From Scenedesmus sp. ARA3 (lineage: Eukaryota; Chlorophyta; Chlorophyceae; Sphaeropleales; Scenedesmaceae), in the NCBI GenBank assembly GCA_004335835.1, contig RWJK01001092.1:5726-29374 (forward strand): a DNA stretch of 23,649 nt, read 5' to 3'. A program made the position numbers and the translations under genes. The notes under the pieces are model-generated. The model did not search any database and was not told the origin of the DNA. It saw only the letters and a program-made list of their open reading frames with translations. Numbering within the stretch: the stretch's first letter is position 1; the number at the start of each line of letters is the position of its first letter. Positions 1 through 8,908 of the stretch are shown piece by piece.

Positions 1-54
<54 letters not shown>
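1..54. repeat. (CAG)18 perfect triplet repeat
   Basis: Eighteen uninterrupted CAG units on the plus strand at the window edge (CTG on the strand of the adjacent gene). The full length is unknown because the repeat starts at base 1. Confidence 0.98.
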
Positions 55-55
<1 letters not shown>

Positions 56-412
56 TGTCGGCTTAGGAAGACGAGGCATGTTGTGTGTGTGGAGTTGACC
101 AGCAGGTTGGCCTGCAATGGTGTGTTACATCGGACCAGGGGCAGCAGCGGCGGCCGGGTGAGGCAAATGAGATTGAGATACATTGTGCTGTTGCTGTTAG
201 AGCCACAGGTGGAATGCAGCACAGAAACATGCCGCGTACTGCTGCTGTTGCACATGTTTGCAGCACACTGTGTAGCAGCTGACAGTTGCCCTGTTTGCTG
301 AGCATGCTGCTGACCAGCACATTCATTGGGGCTGTCATTCTTCAAAACGCATTGATAAAGCACCTGATCACCAGCTGCCTTCACATCAGAATGGCAGAAC
401 ACCAGAACACCC

Positions 413-450
413 ACCATGACCAGCTGGTGGTTGAGCGCCTGCTGGTCGTT
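413..450 (-). repeat. Ghost of exon 13 end and donor (fusion gene)
   Basis: Reads DQQALNHQLVM followed by GTGGGT on the minus strand, duplicating the true exon end and donor at 532-567. It lies about 118 bp downstream, on the intron side. Confidence 0.85.
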
Positions 451-531
451 ACATTGTCACAGCAAGCATTTGTTTCTGACTGGCGACGGCTACTTAATAA
501 CACAGTTCAAATGGGCTTGCTGACAGCTCAC

Positions 532-3500
532 CATGACCAGCTGGTGGTTGAGCGCCTGCTGGTCGTCAAACATGAGGTGCATGTTGCGCTGCGCATGCGC
601 CAGCATGTGGCGCAGCACTGCCCTGCTGCCCGCAGTGGCGTTGAAGAAGGCCAGGCCCAGGCAACCTGGTAAACGAAATGACAAAAACATGACAGGCGGG
701 CAGGCAGTCAGGGCAGGCAGGGAGGCAGGCAGGGCAGGCAGGCAAGTGTGCTGAGTGCAGTGCTGCATACATAGAAGAAAGCCAGGCCCAGGCAGCCTGC
801 GCAAACGGTACCGGCAGCGGCAGCGGCAGCAAGATCGACATGCAGGTGCAGGCAGGCAGGCACGCAGGCAAGCTACATGCATGGTGAGCGCAGTGCTGAT
901 CCGATGTGTGCATGCCGCCCGCCGTGGTGTTGGAGAAGGCCAGGCCCAGGCAACCTGGCAAACGAAACAGCAGCAGCGGCAGGCGATCCAGGATGTGTGT
1001 GCAGAGTGACGAAGGCAGAGGGTGATGAAGACAGAGCTCTGCCAGGCAAGCCGGTTACACAGCAGGTGACACTGCAGTGCTGCCCCCCTGCTTCCAAATA
1101 TTGATGACTGTGAAGCCCCAAAGCTCTTGCAGCAGGATGTTTTCATATAAAGCACAACACAAACTGCGCAGCAGCGAGTGTGCAGCAGAACCTTACATCT
1201 CAACCACAATCACCTGATGTCCTGAACACCCTGTATGTCTCAGGCGGCCACATGCCCTGGCTCAGTGCCATGTCAAAGCCACCCGGCTGCGCAGCAGCCT
1301 TGGCCTGCATGTGACACAAGCACATGGTTATGCAGATGTCCACCTGGCATGCTGTGCCAATGTTTGGTGCACTACACTTGGTTGTCGCATGTCCTGCCTG
1401 ATTTGGACAATCCTGCTGTGCCCAGTGCTAGCATGCACCACTGCATATCAGCATTGCACGCAGCACTGTAGATGCGTACGAACATAAAGCATGCTGTTGT
1501 TGGTGGTTTCAGATCACCGCCGCACTCACCTCGATGTGAGCCAAGGCATGCCAGAACCAGATGGTGTCCAGGTCTGACATGAAAACAACATTGACATTGA
1601 ATTGTACGGTATGCAGCAGTTTGACATGTTTAAATACTGCTGCTGCTGCTGCCGCCGCACCCACCTCGATGTCACTCAAGGCATCCCTGAACCAGATGGC
1701 GTCCAGGTCTGACATCACCACCGGCACGCCAGCGCCCACAATCTCGTACAGCATGCGCATGCGCTCCACCCACAGCCTGCACAGCAGCAGCAGCAGCAGC
1801 AGATGATGATGATGATGATGATGATGATGTATACGTGCACGAGCATTCTGTGCAGTGGTTCAAGCTGAGGTGCACATTAGCTGAGCCAGATGCAATGCTG
1901 AAGCAGCATGATGCAGCAACACAAATCTTGCAGTCCTGCCAAACCGGCACCCAAAAAGCATGCCCTGCAGCTCTGTCACAAGTGAAAGATCATTCAAGAT
2001 GCAGACCTGCAACTGGCATGATGCCGCTCACGTGTTCAGCACAGGGTCGTCATTCTTGTTCATGATGGTGATCTCCGGTGTCTCCAGCGGCGGCATCTCA
2101 TACACCGACGGCCCCATGCCATCCACAATCGCCTTCACGCTCGCCGCACTGCTGCCTTTCGTAACCACCAGCACTCTCGTCAAATCCACTCCGCCAGCCT
2201 GTAGCCAGTTCAACCAGTTTTCGAGTACTGCCTCATAGCCGTTTGATACTTCGGTGAGGATGATGGGGCGAGCTGGAGGGATGCTGCCGTCCCATTCGGG
2301 GATGGCGCGGGCCGTGTACAGTGCCACCTCACGCAGGCCGGTCATGACGGCCGGTGCGGCCAACCAGCTTTGCATCTCTGCGGGCATGAATGATGGTGCA
2401 GCCGCAGCAGTGGTGGTGGGTGCGCGTGCAGGCCGGCCAAGGAAGGTGCGACCTCGCGCAGGCCGGTCGTGACGGCTGGTGCCGCAAGCCAGCTTTGCAT
2501 CTCTGCAAATGCCAGTGGGGTGGCGGGAGCAGCAGCGGTGGCAGTGGTGGTGGTGTGAGCATGCACAGAGCGACCTCTGGTGAACCGCAGGCCGGTCATG
2601 ACGGCCGGTGCGGCCAGCCAGCTTTGCATCTCTGCGGGCATGAATGATGGTGCAGCGGCAGCGGCGGTTGTTGGAATGCAACGGCGGCTGCAGGGCGGCC
2701 ATGACGACTAGCACTGCCAGCTGTCTGCAGCCTGTTCCATAATAGCAGTAGCAGCGCTGGCAGTGGCAGCATAAGATTACAACTATTTTTGGAGGACGAA
2801 GAGAATTGAGCCGAACACGCCAGCTGAAGGCAGCAGTGCTGTGCCTTAAACTTTGCAACAGACTCTGGCTCAGTGCCAGAGAGTCCTGCAGCTTTGGCAA
2901 ACGTTTCAAGCCGACAAACAACACAGAAGTGTAGCCAGGCCCGCTTACAGGCCAGTAACATATGCAAGTGAGCGCAGCAGTGCCTGCCGCATTCATGAAT
3001 TACATTTGGAAGTTACTCACCCAATGGGCTTTGGCTGCGGTAGTTGAATGCCTCCAGTGCTCCGCCAATGGATGCGTCAATGTTGCGGATGGCTGCCGCC
3101 AGCACCTCATCGTCAGCATCCCAGGCGGCCTGCAGCAAGTGGCAGCAGTTATTTCAGCGAGGGCAGCACAGCAGCGTGTGTTGGCATGCTCAGCTACTGA
3201 TGCCAGTGGCATGCAAGACATGGCTGCCACGCATGCATTGCTGCCAAGCAACAAACTCAGACGCCACAGCCTATCTAGTTGATCGCCATCTGAAGCTCGC
3301 GGCTTTAAAACGCTTCTGCATGCGCAGCTGGAAGCAGATGTTCTGGTTTGCGGCCTAAGTTTGGCATGTGTCTGTCTACTGTACACATGCGAACAATTTC
3401 AGAGATGCTGGCTGGTGCTCACCTTCCACCTGTCTGTCTCGCACTTGCGCGGGTCAATGGCGGCTGCTGCGCGCCTGACGCTGGCCTGGTTGAAGGGCAC

Positions 3501-4999
3501 GCCTGCGTTGCTGAACATGGTCCGGATAGCGGCGTGGATGCTGGCTGGATCACAAAAGTCCTCCAGCCTGCAGATGCAGCACAGCCAGCAGTAGATGTTA
3601 TCCAGTGTTATGTTCTGTAGCACAAGAGGGTCTTTATAGCGGCATAAATGCTGGCTGGGTCACAAAAGTCCTCCAGCCTGCAGGCAGAGCACAGTGAACA
3701 GTGTGAACTTCTCATGAGCACGTGCTGTGCTGCACAGTGAACTTCCTGGTTACTCGAGCTGCACAACGATGTTGCTGACAGCCTCGATCTAGCCTCGATC
3801 AAGATCTTTGCCAAGCACAGCGTGCCAAATGCCATGAAACAACCAAGCAGAACAGCCAACCCTGCCCACCCACCGTGTTACGGAGTACTGTCCCTTCATG
3901 CCCCAGCCCGCCTCAATGGCCCACTTTGGCAAGCAACAGCACGTGAATAAATTGGAGAAATGCACCACAACCCACCGTGTGATGGAGTACAGTCCCTTCA
4001 TGCCCCAGCCTGCCTCACTGGCCCACTTGGGCAAGTGACATCCATCCAAATGCTACAATAGGGTGCCTCTACACACAGCTTGTCAAGTCTATGCCCTGAA
4101 GAATTCAAGTCTTCAAAGTTCAAAATGCCAACAATTCACCGTGTGATGGAGTACTGTCCCTTCACGCCCCAGCCCGCCTCAGTGGCCCACTTTTTTGTGT
4201 TGAGGTTGACCTGGGCCCAGGCCCCTGCAGCAGCCTTGGAGAAGTGGTGCGTGGTCAGCTGCCAGTCGCTGTACTCCCTCCCTGCAGGCACAGCAATTGG
4301 AAACAGCACAACATTCATAAAACGTGAGCAATATGAAGCAGGCAATGCAGCTGCCAGTGGCTGTGCTCCCTCCCTGCAAGGGTGCAGCAGCTTGAACTCA
4401 TCAAGACATGCGCGCAGACATGAAAGTGCGCATCGAATGCGCATTGGATGCGCAAAGTGAGCATTGTTACACAGCCAATGCAGCTGTCAGTCGCTGTACT
4501 CCCTCCCTGCAGCACAGCAAACAGACACGCATGCAATGGCAGTAATCGAGTAATACATGCAAAGTATGCACTGTTACTTCAAGTCACGCAGCAGCTGGCT
4601 GCCCAGCTGCCAAGGAAACCAAGCAGAGTCTGGGTGCTTGTTGCATATGCTGGACGCATGCTTTGCATGCAACATGCATGCAGGTGCTTATGTGACATCA
4701 ACCGCATACGGTACCAATGTCTGCTGCTGTAGCATGTATAACCATGGCATGCAGCACTAGCTGGGCTTCTTTCAGGTGCAAAGCAACGGCAGCAGCAACA
4801 GTGTCAACACACTGAAAGGGCACACCAGCATCTAACACCACAGCAGCACACACCCACAAGCATACCTGCAAAGGTCTGGATGTAGTAGCGCTGGAACTTG
4901 CGCGTGGTGCGCAGGTTGGTGCTGTTGAGGTTGCTCAGCGCCACGTCACGCCCGTCACGCACCTCGTGGATGACGTGCAGGTTGGGGAAAACCTGCGGT

Positions 5000-5056
<57 letters not shown>

Positions 5057-6487
5057 CAGACAGAATCCGCGGGTGCAGCTGCACGTCGTTGTCACACACT
5101 GCCCGCGGACATGAATGGCCATACAGGTGTGCTGCAGCAACTGCTGCATAGCCTGCCAACATGTTCTGCTGGCTGCACGTGCACTGTCTCTGCTGCACAT
5201 GGTTCTGTCCGTGCATCAAGCCTGTGGTCAACTGCCAAGCATGGCTGCTATGCCACTGCTGCTGCTGCTGCTGCTTAGGCATGTCATCCTCGTGGACAGC
5301 CTCACCCTGTACAGGAAGGGCAGCGTGTAGATGGCCACAATCAAGCAACATCAAATGCTACTATGCTGCTGCTGTTGCTGTTGTATCACCTCACCCTGTA
5401 CCGGAAGGGCAGACTGTAGATGGCCATGATACAACACTACCAGAAGCTAAAGCTGTTGCTGGCGCCAATGCACGTCCTTCTCATCATCATTATTTTACAA
5501 CCAAATAATCCTCCTGCATGTCATCCTCATTCATAACACCTCACCCTGTACAGGAAGGGCAGCGTGTAGATGGACTGCGGCTCCTTCCAGCCCCACACCG
5601 CCACGTCATCAGGCACGCTTGCCAGCAGCTCCTCAGCAGCCTGCGCGCGCAGCAGCAGCAGCAGCAGCAGCAGCAGCACCAGCAGCAGCAGTGGCAGCAG
5701 CAGCAGCGGCAGCAGCAGCGACAGCAGCAGCGGCAGCAGCAGCAGCAGCAGCGGCAGCAGCAGTGGCAGCGGCGCAGGTGGTGGAAAAGCAAGCACAATT
5801 AAGACAATCAACGAAGCTTGATGCTGAAATTGACCCGCTTCAGTGCGCTAGTGTTGCAGCTCATCATGCACATACTCCGCATCTGCTTATGGGTGCCGTC
5901 GACGTGCTCGATGGCCGCAGTGCAACCTTGGTGGTTATGGCCTCCTGCTGCTGCTGAAGCTTCTGTTTTTCATAGCGGGTTTCCTACTCTGCTGCTTTCT
6001 CCCCTTTCTTTGCTGCTGCTGCTGCTGCCAGTTTCTAGTGCCCGATTCTGTAAATGTCATGTTGCTGTTGCTACTGGTGCAAGTCAGCAGGCGTTTTTTG
6101 CAGCAGAAACACGCCGTCCACTTGATGTGGCTGCTGCTGCTGGTGCTGCTGCTTCCGTCACAAATATAAACGTGCATCAGCAGCGCTGCCTACCTGTATG
6201 TGTCCCTGCAGCAGTTCGCTGTACACGTCAGCGCTGAGGCTGTCCAGCCGGTAGTCAGCAGGGCTGGCACGCGTCTCCCAGATCAGGCCAGACTGGCTGC
6301 CTGCAGAAGCGGAACGGCGGGAGGGGCATATTATGTGACAAGCAGTGCTTGTGCGTAGACCACTGCTGTTGTGCATCAACTGTTTGTCAACGCTACTGCC
6401 GCTGCAACTGTCTCGCACTCATCAATACAGCAGCCGTTTGTCTGCACTCGGCTTGACATATGCTGCTAGCACTTCAAACCAGGCCTG

Positions 6488-6538
<51 letters not shown>

Positions 6539-7865
6539 AACTGCTACTACTGCTGCCTCCCGCCTCAAACCTTCCATCAGCACAGCAGTCACTGCCTCGC
6601 ACCTGGCAGGCCGAATGCTGGCGTCTCCTTGACCCTCTTGATGAACACATTCGAGTCAAACTCCTTGTTTGTATCTGGGTGCATCCACACGCCTGCTGCT
6701 GCCAGCAACGAGTGGATGTTGCGGGTGCCAGAGCCTGCAGGAGACACAGCGTGGCAGCATGCAGGGTGGCAGCAGGATGTGTCCAACATGACATGCAGCT
6801 GAATATTTCTGTTGCTGCTGCTGCTGCTGCTGCCAGCAGCGAGTGGATGTTGCGGGTGCCAGAGCCTGCAAGGGCACAAAGACATGCAGCTTTGACAGGA
6901 CATGCAGCTGAGTAGGTCTACTGCTGCTGCTGCTGCTACCAGCAGGGAGTGAATGTTGCGGGTGCCACAACCTGCACATGCACAGCGTGGCAGCGTGCGG
7001 AATGGCCGCAGCAAATGTCAAGGACATGCAGCTGAGCAGGTGTACTGCTGCTGCTGCCAGCAGGGAGTGGATGCTGCGGGCAGCAGAGCCTGCAGGCACA
7101 GGGTGGCAGTGTGGGTCATGCTATCACAGCATGCGGCTGGGTGGGCGCATTGCCTCAGGCGCTTGGCAGTACAAGAGCATCAATCCTTTTGCTGCTGCTG
7201 CCGCAGCTGCAGCACCTGCTGCTGCCTCCGCCACCGCTGCTTCAGCTGCTGCTGCTGCTGCTACTGCTGCTGCTGCTGCTGCTGTTGCTGCTGCTAGTGG
7301 TGGTGGCAGTGTACTTTCTATTTCAGCTGCTGACCGGACTCCTCCACTTCTGCTGACGTTCCCTGCACACAGGCTATGCTTAGATGGTAGTAGCAGTTGT
7401 GGCATGCAACCGTGCATGCACTGCGTGTTTCTTCCATGACACATCTGCAATGCAGCTGCAAAAGGGCTCAAAGGAAACTTCATGTTTTCTATGCCAGGTG
7501 TACTAGGGTACTATACCTGCAGTTCCCACAATGACAATGACACGCTTCTCCCGCTTGTGTGCTGCAGCTCCTGTGAACCATCCTTTAGCCTCCTGCTCCG
7601 CTGCTGCTGCTGCTTCTGCTGCGGTTGCGGCCCCTGCTGCTGCTGCTCCTGCCACTGCTGTTGCTGCATGACAGCAAACAAAAGTCGAACACACTTCCAA
7701 GCACTATTCTATTAAATCCACGCGATGGTGTAAGTTATAAGTGGACGTTGGTGGATGCCACAGTGTCTGCAGAGATGCTGTAGTGAAGGCTCATGCCAGT
7801 GCTGCCAACATACCATGCAAGGCGATCCAGAACACCGCCAGCGATACTACAGCTACTCTGTTCAT
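532..7865 (-). CDS. Sulfotransferase-glycosyltransferase fusion protein (3' end unresolved)
   Basis: Spliced gene on the minus strand. Exons in transcript order: 7865-7814, 7663-7517, 6734-6603, 6300-6194, 5640-5545, 4992-4866, 4281-4140, 3567-3423, 3129-3021, 2377-2032, 1776-1665, 1304-1214, 665-532. Every junction has GT donor and AG acceptor, and phases agree throughout, giving 580 residues without a stop. The start exon encodes MNRVAVVSLAVFWIALH, a short hydrophobic signal peptide or signal anchor, so Golgi-lumen location is inferred. Residues about 59-345 form a PAPS-dependent sulfotransferase domain and about 385-580 a nucleotide-diphospho-sugar transferase (GT77/PF03407-like) domain. 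The last exon found ends at a canonical ATG|GTGAGC donor. Read through, the frame stops at 490, so a further exon is expected. A weak candidate starts at 111 in the right phase, but it runs into the (CAG)18 tract at the window edge. The start exon is the least certain part, because ATGs lie upstream in the leader. Confidence 0.8.
644..965 (-). repeat. Acceptor and 5' part of exon 13 in three copies
   Basis: The true exon begins at 665 (GCLGLAFFNATAG). Diverged copies begin at about 796 and 954, each with a CAG acceptor and the same phase (GCLGLAFF... and GCLGLAFSNTTAGG). They lack the later DDQ motif. A GGCAG-rich low-complexity stretch (about 703-760) lies between copies. Confidence 0.85.
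1512..1740 (-). repeat. Exon 11 donor half duplicated (second DLD motif)
   Basis: The true exon 1776-1665 ends VVMSDLDAIWFRDALSDIE|GTGGGT. A copy at about 1590-1520 reads VVFMSDLDTIWFWHALAHIE|GTGAGT. The copy keeps the D-L-D motif and a good donor but has no obvious phase-matched acceptor. Confidence 0.85.
1801..1829. repeat. (GAT)n microsatellite
   Basis: About nine GAT units next to a short CAG run (1784-1801), directly upstream, on the minus strand, of the exon-11 acceptor. A second (GAT)n lies at 18767-18790 in the gene-free stretch. Confidence 0.95.
2327..2657 (-). repeat. Triplicated acceptor/5' part of exon 10 (fusion gene)
   Basis: Three copies of a segment reading EMQSWLAAPAV(M/T)TGLR, each preceded by a CAG acceptor, with exon starts at 2377 (true), 2502 and 2631 (spacings 125 and 129 bp). 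Only the 2377 copy continues in frame into the glycosyltransferase domain. Use of either other acceptor, read through, meets a stop just below 2342. Confidence 0.9.
3521..3686 (-). repeat. Exon 8 acceptor region duplicated
   Basis: LEDFCDPASIHAAIRT at the true exon start 3567, and LEDFCDPASIYAAIKT at a copy starting at 3677. Both follow CTGCAG. The copy runs into a stop soon after KTLLCYRT. Confidence 0.9.
3866..4195 (-). repeat. Exon 7 end and donor in three copies
   Basis: True end at 4140 (KWATEAGWGVKGQYSITR). Copies at about 3967-4036 (KWASEAGWGMKGLYSITR) and 3866-3931 (KWAIEAGWGMKGQYSVTR), each followed by GTGGGT. Both copies lie downstream in the intron. Confidence 0.9.
4255..4513 (-). 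repeat. Exon 7 acceptor in three copies
   Basis: The plus-strand motif CAGTCGCTGTACTCCCTCC plus TGCAG marks the true acceptor at 4282-4283. Copies lie at 4349-4380 and 4479-4513. Exon 7 therefore has ghost copies on both sides. Confidence 0.85.
5001..5050. repeat. (CAG)n / (CTG)n tract before exon 6 acceptor
   Basis: About 16 triplets. On the sense (minus) strand the tract is CTG and sits just upstream of the TACCGCAG acceptor of exon 6, where a pyrimidine tract is expected. Confidence 0.95.
5297..5580 (-). repeat. Exon 5 end and donor in three copies
   Basis: SIYTLPFLYR|GTGAGG at the true exon end 5545. Copies at 5388-5428 and 5297-5337 read AIY/TLPFLYR-like with the same GTGAGG donor. Confidence 0.9.
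5649..5775. repeat. Imperfect CAG/CTG tract before exon 5 acceptor
   Basis: About 125 bp of CAG units with CGG, TGG and ACC interruptions on the plus strand. On the sense strand of the fusion gene it is CTG-rich and ends in GCGCGCAG, the exon-5 acceptor. Long Gln, Ser, Ala and Leu frames here are by-products of the repeat. Confidence 0.9.
6488..6538. repeat. (CTG)n tract in intron 3 of fusion gene
   Basis: About 16 CTG units on the plus strand, so CAG on the gene's sense strand, within the 6602-6301 intron. Confidence 0.95.
6695..7095 (-). repeat. P-loop exon (exon 3) start in four copies
   Basis: True exon start 6734 reads SGTRNIHSLLAAAG. Ghosts start at about 6865 (SGTRNIHSLLAAA), 6971 (CGTRNIHSLLVAA) and 7089 (SAARSIHSLLAAA), each after an AG acceptor, with spacings 131, 106 and 118 bp. 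The ghosts stop before the GVWMHPD part of the exon. Confidence 0.9.
7195..7295. repeat. CTG-rich stretch in intron 2 of fusion gene
   Basis: Interrupted CTG/CCG units in the long 7516-6735 intron. No exon is supported in 7096-7516. Confidence 0.85.
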
Positions 7866-8376
7866 CAAACAGGGCTTTGAAGGAGTGTTTACTAGCTCTT
7901 CTCATCGGTTTGCATACTTGCGGGGTGTCCCGTTGTACTGCTTCCGTCAGCTTTTCTTAGCGCAGCATTGAACTTTGAACTTGATGGCCTGTTTCAAGAA
8001 ATGGTATTCGATTTAGCAATGCAGCCAACGTGTTCGCAAGTTGCAAGCCGCTTCGACCAGCCAGAAACGGAGACGTAATGGATCAGTCCGTGCTTTCGCG
8101 ATCCATTTACATGGCGTGCATACATAACATGCAGCGCAAAGCAGCCTATACAATAGAACTACCAGTTTTCAAGCTCAATGAAGGTGGACCAGTGGTTGTT
8201 ATTAGTCATCCCTCGCACACCTCCCGCCTTCAGCACCAGAGTCCCCTGCCCAAGACTGCACGCAGGGTCCCAGCAGATATCATTTCACGAGCCCATCATG
8301 TTCGAGTATAGAATTGGCATACGGCGTTGGCTTGTTGCACCAGCTGGGCCCTGCCGGACACTTGTTCAGCACATGA

Positions 8377-8423
<47 letters not shown>

Positions 8424-8908
8424 AGTGCTCTCATGGCGTGCATTGCTGAAGGCTGTTGTGAATACGCATTTACTTCGCCAGGTTATGATTCATTACAGCT
8501 GTCGTGTAATCTTTCCCAGCAAGGTGTTGGACCCGGCCAGAATCATCAAGCATGCGCGCATGCACGGCGCTAGCTGGCAGCTTCGCAGGCATGCCTGCAG
8601 GTGTCTGTGAGGCCACTCCCCACTTTTCGGGATCCTTCAAAACAAGGTTGGAGAAACTCAAATCACTGTTTGAGAACGGTCTGTGCTTGACGTGGCTATG
8701 CATGCCATGATGGTCGTCTTGCAGCAGCACAGGGCCCCTCTCAATCCACCCGAAGCAGTACATGTGTCACCATCTGTTACACTGCACGACGCTGGCAGAT
8801 TCAACCCAAGTATCGTGACGAAAACACATTTTTGAATAACCTTTTTTGATATGTGTAAGAATAGAAAGCCCGACCGGAAGCAGCCTTCTGGCGGGCGCGC
8901 GAAAAGCC
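7866..8908. promoter_or_regulatory. Intergenic region between divergent genes
   Basis: About 1.04 kb separates the start codon of the minus-strand fusion gene (7865) and the plus-strand TBL-like gene (8909). It must hold both promoters and 5' leaders. It contains a (CTG)n run at 8377-8423. Small open frames on both strands (for example 8030-8311 plus) have no recognisable motif. Short upstream ATGs lie in the fusion-gene leader (around 7875-7945). No clear TATA box was identified. Confidence 0.5.

Larger units (their letters stand above)
1..531. other. Left edge, no exon assigned
   Basis: The fusion gene must continue here or beyond the edge. Contents: (CAG)18 at 1-54; a possible phase-0 exon on the minus strand from an ATTGCAG acceptor (first base 111) reading ANLLVNSTHTTCLVFLSRQ and then a Leu run into the CTG repeat; and a ghost copy of the exon-13 end at 413-450. 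The candidate exon has no family motif, so it is not annotated as coding. Confidence 0.35.
532..2377 (-). other. GT77/PF03407-like glycosyltransferase domain of the fusion gene (exons 10-13)
   Basis: Seen: ARPIILTEVSNGYEAVLENW near residue 390 (the first strand and helix of nucleotide-diphospho-sugar transferases), VPVVMSDLDAIWFRDAL at about 485-500 with the D-L-D metal/nucleotide-sugar motif at 491-493, GCLGLAFFNATAG at 536-548, and the late acidic motif FDDQQALN at 568-575. This order is typical of the plant and algal GT77/PF03407 group (arabinosyl-, galactosyl- and xylosyltransferases). Donor and acceptor sugars are unknown. The linking exon 12 (1304-1214, GGFDMALSQGMWPPETYR region) was found by phase and position and contains the expected G-F-D...P pattern. 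Confidence 0.82.
3021..7663 (-). other. Sulfotransferase domain of the fusion gene (exons 2-9)
   Basis: Seen in the spliced translation: a beta strand plus P-loop VIVIVGTAGSGTR at residues 59-71, matching the 5'-phosphosulfate-binding loop; VRDGRDVALSN at 189-199, matching the 3'-phosphate-binding motif of PAPS sulfotransferases (RDgRDxxxS); a W-A-Q-V-N helix near 240; YSITRLEDFCDP near 263-274, matching the usual 'y..vR.EDl..dP' segment; and a C-terminal DRWKAAWD...AFNY stretch near 313-346, matching the end of such domains. The N-terminal 18-55 segment is Ala-rich and probably a stem. By family, it transfers sulfate from PAPS to a carbohydrate hydroxyl. The acceptor cannot be told from the sequence. 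Confidence 0.78.

Noticed and set aside
490..1209. Minus-strand frame of 239 codons rich in Cys and Leu
   Set aside because: It shifts through ghost copies and low-complexity GGCAG repeats; only 665-532 is exon-like.
2028..2996. Long uninterrupted minus-strand frame of 322 codons
   Set aside because: Only the part from 2377 to 2032 has family motifs and splice support; the upstream part is intron and ghost copies that happen to be open.
5527..5811. Poly-Gln, poly-Ser, poly-Ala and poly-Leu frames
   Set aside because: All come from the intronic CAG/CTG tract read in different frames; only the last 32 codons of the Leu frame (5640-5545) are exon 5.
8030..8311. 93-codon plus-strand frame in the divergent spacer
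   Set aside because: No recognisable motif, no support from neighbouring splice sites; length is within chance.
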